A DNA stretch of 48,244 nucleotides from Ignatzschineria sp. (GTDB lineage: Bacteria > Pseudomonadota > Gammaproteobacteria > Cardiobacteriales > Wohlfahrtiimonadaceae), in NCBI GenBank assembly GCA_030150405.1, contig JASLFU010000041.1:1-48244 (forward strand), given 5' to 3'. This document shows positions 27,728 to 36,990 of this stretch, piece by piece. Each line of letters opens with the position of its first letter. Within the stretch, counting starts at the first letter, position 1. The notes below the pieces were generated by a model. That model saw nothing but the letters and a program-made list of their open reading frames with translations, did not search any database and was not told the origin of the DNA. The position numbers and the translations under genes were made by a program.

Positions 27728-28180
27728 TTAGATCTCCACCGCGCGGCCATCAGGGAAGACCATTAAGCCCCGGTAGACCTTATTGTTACGAAACTCTCCC
27801 ATAAAAGCAGACTGATTGCTGAAGGTGATCTTGCCACGACCATGGAATTCACCTGCGCGATGCTCCCCTTCATAGAGAGCGCCATCACTGGCTTCTGTAA
27901 TGCCAAATCCGTGGGGGAGATTATTTTTAAAAGCGCCCGTATAGCGTGTGCCATCACGCTGAGTGAGCTTACCGAAGCCTTCCGCTTTTCCCCCCTTAAT
28001 ATCGCCAATATAGATATCTCCATTTTGGGTTAAATATTGTGTCGAAGGGAGGCTTTTTACCTCCTTTTGAGCAGCTAAATAACGCTTTTCTGGGACGGAA
28101 AGCTCTTCCTGAGGGCTGTGGGCACAGGCGCTAAGGGTAAAAAGTAGCAACAGTGGAAGAGTAAATTTAATCTTTTTCAT
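27728..28180 (-). CDS. MORN-repeat lipoprotein, mirror copy
   Basis: Identical copy of 20065-20517: lipobox Cys19 and four MORN repeats between residues 54 and 145. Confidence 0.83.
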   Translation of the reverse strand: MKKIKFTLPLLLLFTLSACAHSPQEELSVPEKRYLAAQKEVKSLPSTQYLTQNGDIYIGDIKGGKAEGFGKLTQRDGTRYTGAFKNNLPHGFGITEASDGALYEGEHRAGEFHGRGKITFSNQSAFMGEFRNNKVYRGLMVFPDGRAVEI

Positions 28181-28252
28181 CGGAAAACTCCTTAGTTATC
28201 AATTTGGTGGGTCTATTGTAAAGCATCTACATTTATCTGCTTTTAAAGTAGC

Positions 28253-28675
28253 TTATTTGTGAGTAGGCCACTCTGTTATAGGGTCGATCTCTCGTACTTT
28301 AGTAAAAGCATGGCCCTGGTGTTTTTCAATGAAGAGGGCAGTATCTCCCTGTGTTTGCCAGGTAATCTCCCCTAATTGATATTTAGCCCCCTTTGCCCAT
28401 GCCTCAACTTGAGGAAGTTTAAGGGGCGCGCGTCCTTCCCGTTGGAGCATTGCGAAGTGTTGTTTGCCCTGATTGACATAGGTCACCGTGATCTGATGCC
28501 CGTGATCTTCATAGATATAGCTTAAAGGGTTGATCAGTACAGCGCCTTTCTTAGCATCTGATTGAGAGTGGCTAATAGAGCCATCGGGATTCATATATTC
28601 TGTTTTGACTGCGGGAAGATCCGACAGGCAGCCGCTTAAAATAAGCATTATGGCAACGGTTAATAGAGGCTTCAT
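28253..28675 (-). CDS. Lipoprotein resembling the MliC fold, mirror copy
   Basis: Identical copy of 19570-19992: 140 aa, lipobox LSGC, MliC-like strand pattern without the disulfide cysteines. Confidence 0.58.
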   Translation of the reverse strand: MKPLLTVAIMLILSGCLSDLPAVKTEYMNPDGSISHSQSDAKKGAVLINPLSYIYEDHGHQITVTYVNQGKQHFAMLQREGRAPLKLPQVEAWAKGAKYQLGEITWQTQGDTALFIEKHQGHAFTKVREIDPITEWPTHK

Positions 28676-28788
28676 CTTATCTATCCATCCTAGAGAGCAA
28701 TGATTGGCAATGGAATATTTTAACATTAAGGGGAGGGGATAGGGGGAGTTTTGAGCGGAGATCAAGCAGAGCTTTAAAAGTATTAGAT

Positions 28789-28824
28789 AAAAAAAGAGCA
28801 TCTAAATAATTCATTTAGATGCTC
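28789..28824 (-). terminator. Terminator of dctPQM, mirror copy
   Basis: Mirror of 19421-19456, a 12-bp perfect stem plus T run. Confidence 0.88.
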
Positions 28825-28890
28825 AATACTCTAAAATTTATGTTGAATAAGTTTTAGAAATTCGTTGTAGCCTTACTTGCTTTATCATCT

Positions 28891-30174
28891 TTAATTCGCA
28901 TTGATCAACTCTGGCAGACCAAGGGAGATTGCCGGGATATAGGTGATCAAAATTAAGAAGAAGAGCAGGAGTAAAAGCCACGGAAGGGCTGATTTAATCG
29001 TCTTCGTTAAGGGCATACCGGTGACCGCTGAAGTCACAAAAAGGTTGAGCCCAACAGGGGGTGTAATTAGCCCAATTTCCATATTGACCACCATAATAAT
29101 CCCGAGGTGAATGGGATCAATTCCCAGCTCCATAGCGATAGGGAAGAAGATCGGCGCTAAGATCAAAATAATCGCCGAGGGCTCCATAAAGCTCCCCGCA
29201 ATAAGCAGGACAATATTCACAATAATAAGGAACATCCAGGGGGAGAGTCCTAGGTTAATTACCCAGTCAGCAATCAACATTGGAATCTGCTCTGTGGTGA
29301 GAACATGGGCAAACATCATGGCATTAGCGATGACAAACATCAGCATAACCGTCATTTTTCCTGCTTCGAGAATCACATTGGGGAGATCTTTAAAGCCCAT
29401 ATCTTTATAGACAAAAAGCGCAACAAAGGCTGAATAGACCGCCGCTACTGCCGCTGCTTCTGTAGGTGTATACATCCCGGAGTAGATGCCTCCAAGAATA
29501 ATAACCATCAGTAATAATCCCCAAAGGGCGCGTCTAAAGGAGGTGACCCACTCTTTAAAGGTTGCCCGAGGTTGTGCAGGAAGGTTTTTGATCCGTGCAA
29601 CGATATAGATCGCAATCATCAAAACAACGCCTAGGAGTGTCCCAGGTACGATACCAGCGATAAACATCTTACCCACGGATTGCTCGGTAGCTGCCGCATA
29701 TACAACCATGACGATAGAGGGGGGAATTAAGATCCCTAATGTTCCTGCGTTGGTGATAATGCCAGCGCCAAATTCCATGGGGTATCCTGAGCGGACCATG
29801 CCGGCAATGGCAATAGAGCCTACCGCCGCCACAGTTGCCGGGCTTGAGCCTGAGAGCGCTGCAAAGAGCATACATGCAAGAACAGAACCAATGGCAAGCC
29901 CCCCACGGATATGCCCCACACAGCTATTTGCAAAGTCGATTAGACGCCGCGCAACGCCCCCTGTGGTCATAAATGCTCCTGCAATTAAGAAGAAGGGAAT
30001 GGCCATTAAGGTGGTGTGCTCCGATGTTTCGAACATCTTAATCACGAGCCCCCGGGGTGAGTCGGGGCTGAAAAAGGTAATGGTTAGAACACTCGATAAA
30101 CCTAATGAGATGGCGACGGGAACACCGATCAACATAAAGAAAAAGAGTGCGATAAAGAGAAATAGAACGGTCAT
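28891..30174 (-). CDS. dctM: DctM, TRAP transporter large permease, mirror copy
   Basis: Identical copy of 18071-19354: 427 aa, about 11-12 membrane segments, abutting dctQ without a gap. Confidence 0.93.
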   Translation of the reverse strand: MTVLFLFIALFFFMLIGVPVAISLGLSSVLTITFFSPDSPRGLVIKMFETSEHTTLMAIPFFLIAGAFMTTGGVARRLIDFANSCVGHIRGGLAIGSVLACMLFAALSGSSPATVAAVGSIAIAGMVRSGYPMEFGAGIITNAGTLGILIPPSIVMVVYAAATEQSVGKMFIAGIVPGTLLGVVLMIAIYIVARIKNLPAQPRATFKEWVTSFRRALWGLLLMVIILGGIYSGMYTPTEAAAVAAVYSAFVALFVYKDMGFKDLPNVILEAGKMTVMLMFVIANAMMFAHVLTTEQIPMLIADWVINLGLSPWMFLIIVNIVLLIAGSFMEPSAIILILAPIFFPIAMELGIDPIHLGIIMVVNMEIGLITPPVGLNLFVTSAVTGMPLTKTIKSALPWLLLLLFFLILITYIPAISLGLPELINAN

Positions 30175-30825
30175 TTACTTTGCGCCTCCCTCAACTAATC
30201 CAACATCTTCCACGGCATCTTTTGCCTCATCGGCAAGGCCGAGAGTATCTTGCTGGTGGGTGAAAATTTTATAGCCAATCTCAAGGTAGCGCAGAATCAT
30301 GAGTGCAAAGCCGATCGGCACCATAATGGTGATATGCCACTTTAAGATCCCTAGTTGGTAGAGATCTTCTGCTTCGGTTTTTAATTCATAAAAACGATAG
30401 ACCCACTCAAAGCTCGCAACCATCATAATTGCAGCATAAGTTAAGCAGACGCCAAGACCTACATAGGCAAAAAAGCGTTGTGTGGGAGTGTTAAATTTCT
30501 TAATTAAGGCATCTACTCCAATATGCCCCCCAATGCGCACACCATAAGACATGCAGAAAAAAATGAGCCATGCAAAGCAGGCCATACTAAAGGCATTGGC
30601 CCAGGTCATAGCATAAGTGCCATCTAAAAGTAGATCGCCGACGTTATAAAAAAACTCTTCGCCAGCGGGAAAGGTATCGCCGAGCCAGTAGAAGAAGGAG
30701 TAGAAGTTATTGAGCATCGTATAAGCAAAGGTGAGTAGCGTCATCGCCGATAAGATAGCGATAGTCATGACTCGCTCTGTCTTTTGCCAAAGCAGATCTA
30801 AGCGCTTATAAATCTTTATGAACAT
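30175..30825 (-). CDS. dctQ: DctQ, TRAP transporter small permease, mirror copy
   Basis: Identical copy of 17420-18070: 216 aa, four membrane segments. Confidence 0.91.
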   Translation of the reverse strand: MFIKIYKRLDLLWQKTERVMTIAILSAMTLLTFAYTMLNNFYSFFYWLGDTFPAGEEFFYNVGDLLLDGTYAMTWANAFSMACFAWLIFFCMSYGVRIGGHIGVDALIKKFNTPTQRFFAYVGLGVCLTYAAIMMVASFEWVYRFYELKTEAEDLYQLGILKWHITIMVPIGFALMILRYLEIGYKIFTHQQDTLGLADEAKDAVEDVGLVEGGAK

Positions 30826-30898
30826 AGTTCGTCCTCATCGAAATAGGGAACTTGAAAATAGTTTTAAGAGGGGCTTAAAACGTAAAAGGTTAAGGTCT

Positions 30899-30929
30899 AA
30901 AGGAAAGACCCTTCCGGGAGAAGGGTCTT
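30899..30929 (-). terminator. Intercistronic hairpin between dctP and dctQ, mirror copy
   Basis: Mirror of 17316-17346, stem AAGACCCTTC/GAAGGGTCTT. Confidence 0.68.
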
Positions 30930-31022
30930 GGTGATTTAAAATTATCAGGGCGACTCTTTGATAAGTTGCAAGAAAGTGCGCCCTTTAGAGTTATCCGTAA
31001 AGGTTACCCATAAAGCTGGAGA

Positions 31023-32018
31023 TTACTGCTCATTTGAGCGAACAGCTGCCTCAATAAGGTCTTTGCCGATCTCATCTTCAAACATCTTCCAGACAGGGCG
31101 CATCGCTTTACGCCACTCTTCACGCTCTTCAGGTGTGAGGGTGATGATCTCTGTACCTGATTCAGCAATGCGCTGTTTATCACGTTGGTTAAGCTCATCC
31201 GCCATGTTATTTACATGCACCGTCACTTCCGCAAGAATATTGGTCAGCTCTTCGCGAATATCTTCAGGAAGGCCGTTCCAAAACTTCGTATTGGTGATAA
31301 CCATATAGTCGAGCGTACCGTGGTTCGATTCTGTTACATATTTCTGTACTTCATGAATCTTTTGCGAGTAGATGTTGGTGTAGGGGTTTTCTGCACCATT
31401 AGCTACGCCTGTTTGTAGAGCTTGATACATCTCTGCAAAGGCAATTTTGCGGGGATTCGCTCGAACCGCTTTAAATTGCTCTTCTAAAACAGCAGAGGCT
31501 TGTACGCGGAATTTGAGACCGCGAGCATCTTTAGGAAGACGCAGGGGCTTATTGGAGGAGAGCTGTTTGAGCCCATTGTGCCAATAGGCAAGGCCGGTGA
31601 TGCCTTTATCTTCCATACTGGTAAAGAGAGAGCGACCTTCGGGGCTTGCTTGGAAGCGATCGAGCGCCGCCATATCATCAAAGAGGAAGGGTAGATCAAA
31701 GAGCTGAATCTTTTTAGTGTAATACTCAAATTTCGCTAAAGAGGGGGCAAGAATATGAACATCCCCTAAAAGAAGTGCCTCCATCTCGCGGCCATCGCCA
31801 AAGAGTGAAGAGTTAGGATATACCTCCACTTTTACTCGGCCATTGAGTCGCTCTTCGGCCAACTCTTTAAACATTAGTGCGCCTTGCCCTTTAGGGGTGT
31901 AGTCCGCAACTACGTGAGAAAATTTGATAACAATAGGCTCTTCAGCCTGTGCACTGCCAAACATCATAGTCGATGCAAGAAGAAGGGCAGAGGTGAGTTT
32001 TGTGAATAATTTTTTCAT
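31023..32018 (-). CDS. dctP: DctP, C4-dicarboxylate-binding TRAP receptor, mirror copy
   Basis: Identical copy of 16227-17222: 331 aa with signal peptide and Arg171 in LKFRVQAS. Confidence 0.92.
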   Translation of the reverse strand: MKKLFTKLTSALLLASTMMFGSAQAEEPIVIKFSHVVADYTPKGQGALMFKELAEERLNGRVKVEVYPNSSLFGDGREMEALLLGDVHILAPSLAKFEYYTKKIQLFDLPFLFDDMAALDRFQASPEGRSLFTSMEDKGITGLAYWHNGLKQLSSNKPLRLPKDARGLKFRVQASAVLEEQFKAVRANPRKIAFAEMYQALQTGVANGAENPYTNIYSQKIHEVQKYVTESNHGTLDYMVITNTKFWNGLPEDIREELTNILAEVTVHVNNMADELNQRDKQRIAESGTEIITLTPEEREEWRKAMRPVWKMFEDEIGKDLIEAAVRSNEQ

Positions 32019-32484
32019 AGTAAACCCTCGATTAGTTTTGATGGTACGCCTATGTTGAATCTATTTTTTATGCTTTAGCGTCGCTAAGTTTAGATTTCTA
32101 TTGGCGTCATTTATCAGCTAGCCTCTATTTTGTGTAGAGAGTAGAAAGATTATTTTCTCGCTAGCATTCAGATAGACAATAGCATAGCCGCTTTGTTTTA
32201 CAAAACAGATAACTGACTTTTAAATGAATAGAGTATAGGAAGTGGGTTTCGCCCTGTTTTATCGGCTGTTTGAGAGATTGCGAAACTTGATAGAGGGAAT
32301 ACTTTCAACCATTTTTATTTAAAATAACGCTGTTTTGCATAAAAAGCAGTTGTTTAATGAGGGAAATATTTAGAGTTCGCTGATATAGATCAATATTTTA
32401 AGCTCAGCTTAGGGCAGGAGTAGAGAAGTAGATTTTAATAGAGGAGAGGGAGCGCCTTCAGTTTTATCATCTATTGTTAGGCAT
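32019..32484 (-). promoter_or_regulatory. Regulatory region upstream of dctPQM, mirror copy
   Basis: Mirror of 15761-16226. The FNR-like box lies at 32380-32393 and the palindromes at 32194-32207 and 32075-32087. No gene is seen. Confidence 0.43.
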
Positions 32485-32517
32485 AAAAAAACTTCAAAAA
32501 CTTAATGTCTTTGAAGT
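32485..32517 (-). terminator. Terminator of the tRNA cluster, mirror copy
   Basis: Mirror of 15728-15760. Confidence 0.78.
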
Positions 32518-32570
32518 GCCTTTTTTAACTTCTCTTTTATTCTAATTTAAGCTTTAAAAGGGAAGGTAAA

Positions 32571-32647
32571 TGGGGTGAACGACGGGACTTGAACCCGCGA
32601 CGACCGGAATCACAATCCGGGGCTCTACCAACTGAGCTACGCTCACC
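32571..32647 (-). tRNA. tRNA-His (GTG), mirror copy
   Basis: Exact reverse complement of 15598-15674, with the G(-1) base and encoded CCA. Confidence 0.94.
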
Positions 32648-32686
32648 ATAATTAGTGACTCTTTTCTTGAAAACTCTGCAGGTGAG

Positions 32687-32763
32687 TGGCGCGCTCGGCA
32701 GGACTCGAACCTGCTACCCTCGGCTTAGAAGGCCGATGCTCTATCCAGATGAGCTACGAGCGC
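32687..32763 (-). tRNA. tRNA-Arg (TCT), mirror copy
   Basis: Exact reverse complement of 15482-15558. Confidence 0.94.
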
Positions 32764-32798
32764 TTTAAACACTTAGGGCTGCATTTGAATTTAAAAAT

Positions 32799-32875
<77 letters not shown>

Positions 32876-32909
32876 AAATTTTTAATCTTGCTTTCCAAGA
32901 AAGAAGTGT

Positions 32910-32938
32910 ATCATACGTTGGTTATTGAAAGGTGTCAA
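32910..32938 (-). promoter_or_regulatory. tRNA cluster promoter, mirror copy
   Basis: Mirror of 15307-15335: TTGACA, 17 bases, TATGAT. Confidence 0.78.
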
Positions 32939-34173
32939 TTGCGCGGATAATCTTTATTCACTTTTGCAATCACTTTTAGTTGAGCCTCTTCGATTTTTTG
33001 GGGAATCTCTTTGGGCTCAACCCCATCAATCACCGAACGAGCATCAATATTAGCAACTTCTTGCGCGATTGTTAAGAGATATTCTCTTTGTGGATAATCT
33101 CTATTCTCAAAATGGAGGCGTCCTCTTGCATCTGCTTTACAGGCATCCACAAACTGCACTAATTTATGGGGGTTACGCAGAGCGTCGAGCTGTTTAAGTA
33201 GCTTTAAGACTGTTTTCGGTCTTAGCTCAAACATCTTATGCATTAAGAGATGATGCTCCGTAATTTTAAGGGCAATATCCCGATATTCATTGGGGACTTT
33301 TAGCCGCTTGCAAAAAGCCTCCACAATAGGGACGCCCCGAATCTCATGGAGTTTATGGCTTGGCCACTCTTTAACCGGGGTGACGGCTTTACCAAAATCG
33401 TGGCAGAGTACGGAGAAGCGGGTTGGAAGATCTGTGGTAATTTTCGCCGCTTGTTCAAGTGCCATTAAGGTATGAACGCCAGAGTCGATCTCAGGATGAT
33501 ATTTAGCCGTTTGGGGAACACCAAATAGAGCCTCTAATTCTGGGAAGAGAATCTCTAAAGCGCCAAGTTCTCGTAAGGCAACAAAAAAGAGCTGGGGTGA
33601 TTTTTCGGAGAGCGCTTTTTGGAGCTCGTTGAAGATACGCTCTGGCACAAGGGCATCGAGCTCCCCTAAGTTCGCCATCTCTAGGCAGAGGGCCTTAGTC
33701 TCATCGGCGATGGTAAAACCATAGGGGGCGTAACGAGCATAAAATCTCGCAAGACGAAGCACCCGTACAGGATCTTCTACAAAGGCGGGGCTGACGTGGC
33801 GTAAAATACGGTTGTGGATATCCTGCACTCCACCGTAAGGATCGATAATCTCCCCGTTATGATCTTCTGCAATTGCATTGATGGTTAGATCTCGGCGAAG
33901 AAGATCCTCTTCTAAGGTGATGGTCGGGGCAGCATCAATATCAAAACCATGATAGCCGGCAGCTACTTTACGCTCAGCACGGGCAAGTGCATACTCCTCT
34001 TTACTTTCAGGATGGAGAAAGACAGGAAAATCTTTCCCGACTTGAAGATATCCCTCGCTTAACATTATCTCGGGGGTTGCGCCGACGACCACCCAATCCT
34101 GTTCGTGGTAGGGGTGTCCCAGAATTTTATCGCGAACTGCGCCGCCAACAAGATAGATCGTGTAGTGCGTCAT
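32935..34173 (-). CDS. cca: CCA tRNA nucleotidyltransferase, mirror copy
   Basis: Identical copy of 14072-15310: 412 aa with the Glu24-x-Asp26 variant and a C-terminal HD domain. Confidence 0.95.
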   Translation of the reverse strand: MTHYTIYLVGGAVRDKILGHPYHEQDWVVVGATPEIMLSEGYLQVGKDFPVFLHPESKEEYALARAERKVAAGYHGFDIDAAPTITLEEDLLRRDLTINAIAEDHNGEIIDPYGGVQDIHNRILRHVSPAFVEDPVRVLRLARFYARYAPYGFTIADETKALCLEMANLGELDALVPERIFNELQKALSEKSPQLFFVALRELGALEILFPELEALFGVPQTAKYHPEIDSGVHTLMALEQAAKITTDLPTRFSVLCHDFGKAVTPVKEWPSHKLHEIRGVPIVEAFCKRLKVPNEYRDIALKITEHHLLMHKMFELRPKTVLKLLKQLDALRNPHKLVQFVDACKADARGRLHFENRDYPQREYLLTIAQEVANIDARSVIDGVEPKEIPQKIEEAQLKVIAKVNKDYPRN

Positions 34174-34280
34174 ATATTCTCCAGTTGAGGTAGGGAAGAG
34201 GATTTCAGGAAGGGAAGCCTTACAGCTTTAATTTAAAGTCTCTTATTATAATGCTTTTTGAGAATTCTTCTCGTTCGCTT

Positions 34281-34360
34281 ATAAAAACGCCCCGTTAATA
34301 TTAGGCTCATCTCGCTATTTATATAGGGGGAAATAGCTTTGAGCCACCATTAACAGGGCG
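34281..34360 (-). terminator. Terminator of hslVU, mirror copy
   Basis: Mirror of 13885-13964. Confidence 0.73.
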
Positions 34361-34363
34361 ACC

Positions 34364-34440
34364 TTAAGTAGCGACAGTTGGGAGGGGGTAAGGAGGAAGT
34401 CGCTACTTAAACGGTTCTATACGCTTATTAGTTAAAGCGT
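34364..34440 (-). other. Tandem hairpins in the hslU 3' region, mirror copy
   Basis: Mirror of 13805-13881, including the 12-bp stem with a pyrimidine-rich loop. Confidence 0.53.
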
Positions 34441-34457
34441 AAAGTTAAAGAGTCGTC

Positions 34458-35798
34458 TTAAAGAATAAAGCGGCTAAGATCCTCATCTTGCGTTAATTCA
34501 CCAAGCTCATTTTGTACATACTCTTTCGTAATCGTCACGCTCTCTCCCGCGCGATCTGCGGCGCTAAAGGAGACCTCTTCAAGTAAGCGTTCTAAAATGG
34601 TATGCAGACGGCGAGCCCCGATATTTTCGGTCTTTTCATTCACTGTAAAGGCCATATTCGCAATCTCATGAAGGGCATCATCTTCAAATATTAAATCCAC
34701 ACCTTCCGTTTTTAGAAGCGCTTTATATTGCTTAATAAGCGCTGAAGAGGGCTCTGTTAAGATTCGATAAAAATCATCTGCATTGAGCGATTTTAGCTCT
34801 ACACGAATCGGCAAGCGCCCCTGCAACTCAGGGATAAGATCTGAAGGCTTTGCTAAATGGAACGCACCCGATGTAATAAAGAGAATATGGTCCGTTTTAA
34901 TTGCCCCATATTTGGTGGAGACAGTACATCCTTCAATAAGCGGGAGAAGATCACGCTGAACTCCTTCACGAGAGACATCGGCGCCAGAGGTTTCCCCTTT
35001 GCGACAGACTTTATCAATCTCATCGATAAAGACAATTCCTTGATTTTCTGCCACCTCGATCGCTTTCTGTTTTGCTTCTTCCTCATTAATTAAGCGCGCC
35101 GCCTCCTCATTTTGCACGACTTTAAGAGCATCTTTGATCTTCATTTTTTTGCTCTTTTTCTGTTCAAGCGCAGTTTGACTGAAGAGAGATTGAAGCTGAT
35201 CGGCCATCTCTTCCATGCCGGGAGGGGTCATAATATTAACTCCAGGGCCACTGCTTGAGACCTCAATATCGATCTCTTTATCATCCATTTCGCCACGGAT
35301 AATCTTTTCGCGGAATTTCTGGCGCGTGCTTGAATTTTCAGTAGAGGGGGCATTAGGTTCATTCGCAAAACCTACTGTTTTAGGAGGTGGAAGAATAGCG
35401 TCTAAAACTCGCTCAATAGCGGCCTCTTCTGCTTTTGGATGCGCCTCTTTAATCATCTGCTCTCGAACCTGTTTTACCGAGGCCTCCACTAAATCCCGAA
35501 TGATTGAATCTACTTCGCGTCCTACATAACCGACTTCGGTAAATTTAGTCGCTTCCACCTTAATAAAGGGAGCATTTGCTAAGGTCGCTAAGCGGCGGGC
35601 AATCTCTGTTTTACCTACACCTGTTGGCCCGATCATTAAGATATTTTTGGGCGTAATCTCTTTGCGCATTTCGCTCTCAACTTGCTGGCGTCTCCAACGG
35701 TTACGCAGAGCAATGGCGACGGAGCGTTTAGCCTCATCTTGGCCAATAATATAACGATCAAGTTCTTGAACAATTTCTCTTGGGGTCATTGAACTCAT
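34458..35798 (-). CDS. hslU: HslU, ATPase of the HslUV protease, mirror copy
   Basis: Identical copy of 12447-13787: 446 aa, Walker A at 57-64 and C-terminal EDLSRFIL. Confidence 0.96.
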   Translation of the reverse strand: MSSMTPREIVQELDRYIIGQDEAKRSVAIALRNRWRRQQVESEMRKEITPKNILMIGPTGVGKTEIARRLATLANAPFIKVEATKFTEVGYVGREVDSIIRDLVEASVKQVREQMIKEAHPKAEEAAIERVLDAILPPPKTVGFANEPNAPSTENSSTRQKFREKIIRGEMDDKEIDIEVSSSGPGVNIMTPPGMEEMADQLQSLFSQTALEQKKSKKMKIKDALKVVQNEEAARLINEEEAKQKAIEVAENQGIVFIDEIDKVCRKGETSGADVSREGVQRDLLPLIEGCTVSTKYGAIKTDHILFITSGAFHLAKPSDLIPELQGRLPIRVELKSLNADDFYRILTEPSSALIKQYKALLKTEGVDLIFEDDALHEIANMAFTVNEKTENIGARRLHTILERLLEEVSFSAADRAGESVTITKEYVQNELGELTQDEDLSRFIL

Positions 35799-35896
35799 AA
35801 AATATTCCTTTCTGTACGCTATTGGGCAGCTGATTTTAATAGTGAATTTTCACGATAGATATTTAAGATAATATCGCTAACCTTGGTCATTGCTGC

Positions 35897-36436
35897 TTAA
35901 AAGCTTAATTTTTCAATAGTTAAATTGGTGTTGGTATAAATACAGACGTTGCCGGCGATCTCTAAGCTTTTACGCACAATATCTTCTGCCGGAAGATCGG
36001 TATTTTCAATAAGGGCTAGGGCCGCACTATGGGCAAACATCCCCCCAGAACCGATCGTTGCGATATCATGCTCCGGCTCAATCACATCCCCTAAGCCGGA
36101 GATCACCAGAGTAGCTGTCTCATCAGCAACAATTAAGAGAGCCTCGAGTTTGCGCAAAGAGCGTTCTGTACGCCAATCTTTAGCAAGCTCCACAGCAGAG
36201 CGGGTTAAGTTTCCGCTATATTTTTTGAGTTTCTCCTCAAAGCGCTCAAAGAGGGTGAAAGCATCTGCTGTGCCTCCTGCAAATCCTGCAATGACTTTCC
36301 CGTCATAAAGTCTCCGAACCTTCCGGGCATTGCCCTTCATAATGGTATTTCCCATAGAGACTTGGCCATCACCGCCAATCACAACTTCGTTGCCCCGGCG
36401 TACGGCGCAGATGGTGGTTCCTCGAAACTGTTCCAC
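35897..36436 (-). CDS. hslV: HslV, peptidase of the HslUV protease, mirror copy
   Basis: Identical copy of 11809-12348: GTG start, 179 aa, nucleophile Thr7 after MEQFRG. Confidence 0.95.
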   Translation of the reverse strand: MEQFRGTTICAVRRGNEVVIGGDGQVSMGNTIMKGNARKVRRLYDGKVIAGFAGGTADAFTLFERFEEKLKKYSGNLTRSAVELAKDWRTERSLRKLEALLIVADETATLVISGLGDVIEPEHDIATIGSGGMFAHSAALALIENTDLPAEDIVRKSLEIAGNVCIYTNTNLTIEKLSF

Positions 36437-36472
36437 AATTAACTCCTTAAATTTCGTCCTTAGATAGTGGTA

Positions 36473-36500
36473 TAATGTGGACTCATTTTGCAAATTCAAG
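36473..36500 (-). promoter_or_regulatory. Sigma-32-type promoter of hslVU, mirror copy
   Basis: Mirror of 11745-11772: CTTGAA, 14 bases, CCACATTA. Confidence 0.68.
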
Positions 36501-36567
36501 AATCCCGCGGCTCTTTTTTTAGCGGTGACTCTTTTTAATCCAAGCATGATCATTTTTTAGGTGAAAT

Positions 36568-36909
36568 ATGAAGAAGATCGTATTAGCAACAATCGTCGCC
36601 TTAGTTGTTACCGGTTGCTCCTTAGGCAAGCCGAAGCGTAAGGCGGGGGCAACCATCTTAACCGCACACTATAGTTGCCCGGCCAATAGCAACTTTACGA
36701 TGTATTTTCTGCCAGATTTTACAGGGGGCGAGCTTGAAGAGAAGGAGAGCGGGGAGCGATATACTTTAATTCGAGAAGGTGAGAAGAAAACAAGTATCTA
36801 TCGGGATCCTGTGACGGGCGTTTCCGTTAAAGAGAACCTTAAAAAATATGAAGCGGAGATCGATCTTGGCACAGGGCAGATGCTCCATTGCCGTCTTCGT
36901 TTAAGTTAA
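36568..36909 (+). CDS. Second MliC-like (lysozyme-inhibitor type) lipoprotein
   Basis: 113-aa lipoprotein with signal peptide MKKIVLATIVALVVTGC (lipobox Cys17). The mature domain has the layout of the MliC superfamily: YSCPANSNFTMYF, then a G-E-L...YTLI strand pair, SIYRDPVTGVSVKE, and a final Cys108 that can pair with Cys37. It parallels the protein at 38286-38627 (same length, same cysteine spacing within a few residues), so the two look like diverged paralogues. MliC proteins sit in the outer membrane and block host or prey C-type lysozyme. The gene is divergent from hslV and is followed by its own terminator, so it is transcribed alone. Activity is inferred from fold pattern only. Confidence 0.65.
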   Translation: MKKIVLATIVALVVTGCSLGKPKRKAGATILTAHYSCPANSNFTMYFLPDFTGGELEEKESGERYTLIREGEKKTSIYRDPVTGVSVKENLKKYEAEIDLGTGQMLHCRLRLS

Positions 36910-36930
36910 ATTTTGCCTAAAATAGAGGAT

Positions 36931-36969
36931 GGGCGATAGGTGTAAACACTTATCGCCTTTTCTCTTTTT
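36931..36969 (+). terminator. Rho-independent terminator after the second MliC-like gene
   Basis: GGCGATAGGTGT pairs with ACACTTATCGCC (one G-T pair) and TTTTCTCTTTTT follows. The moeB-like gene begins 21 bases later. Confidence 0.75.
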
Positions 36970-36990
36970 GATCTCTAAAGAGGAGGATAT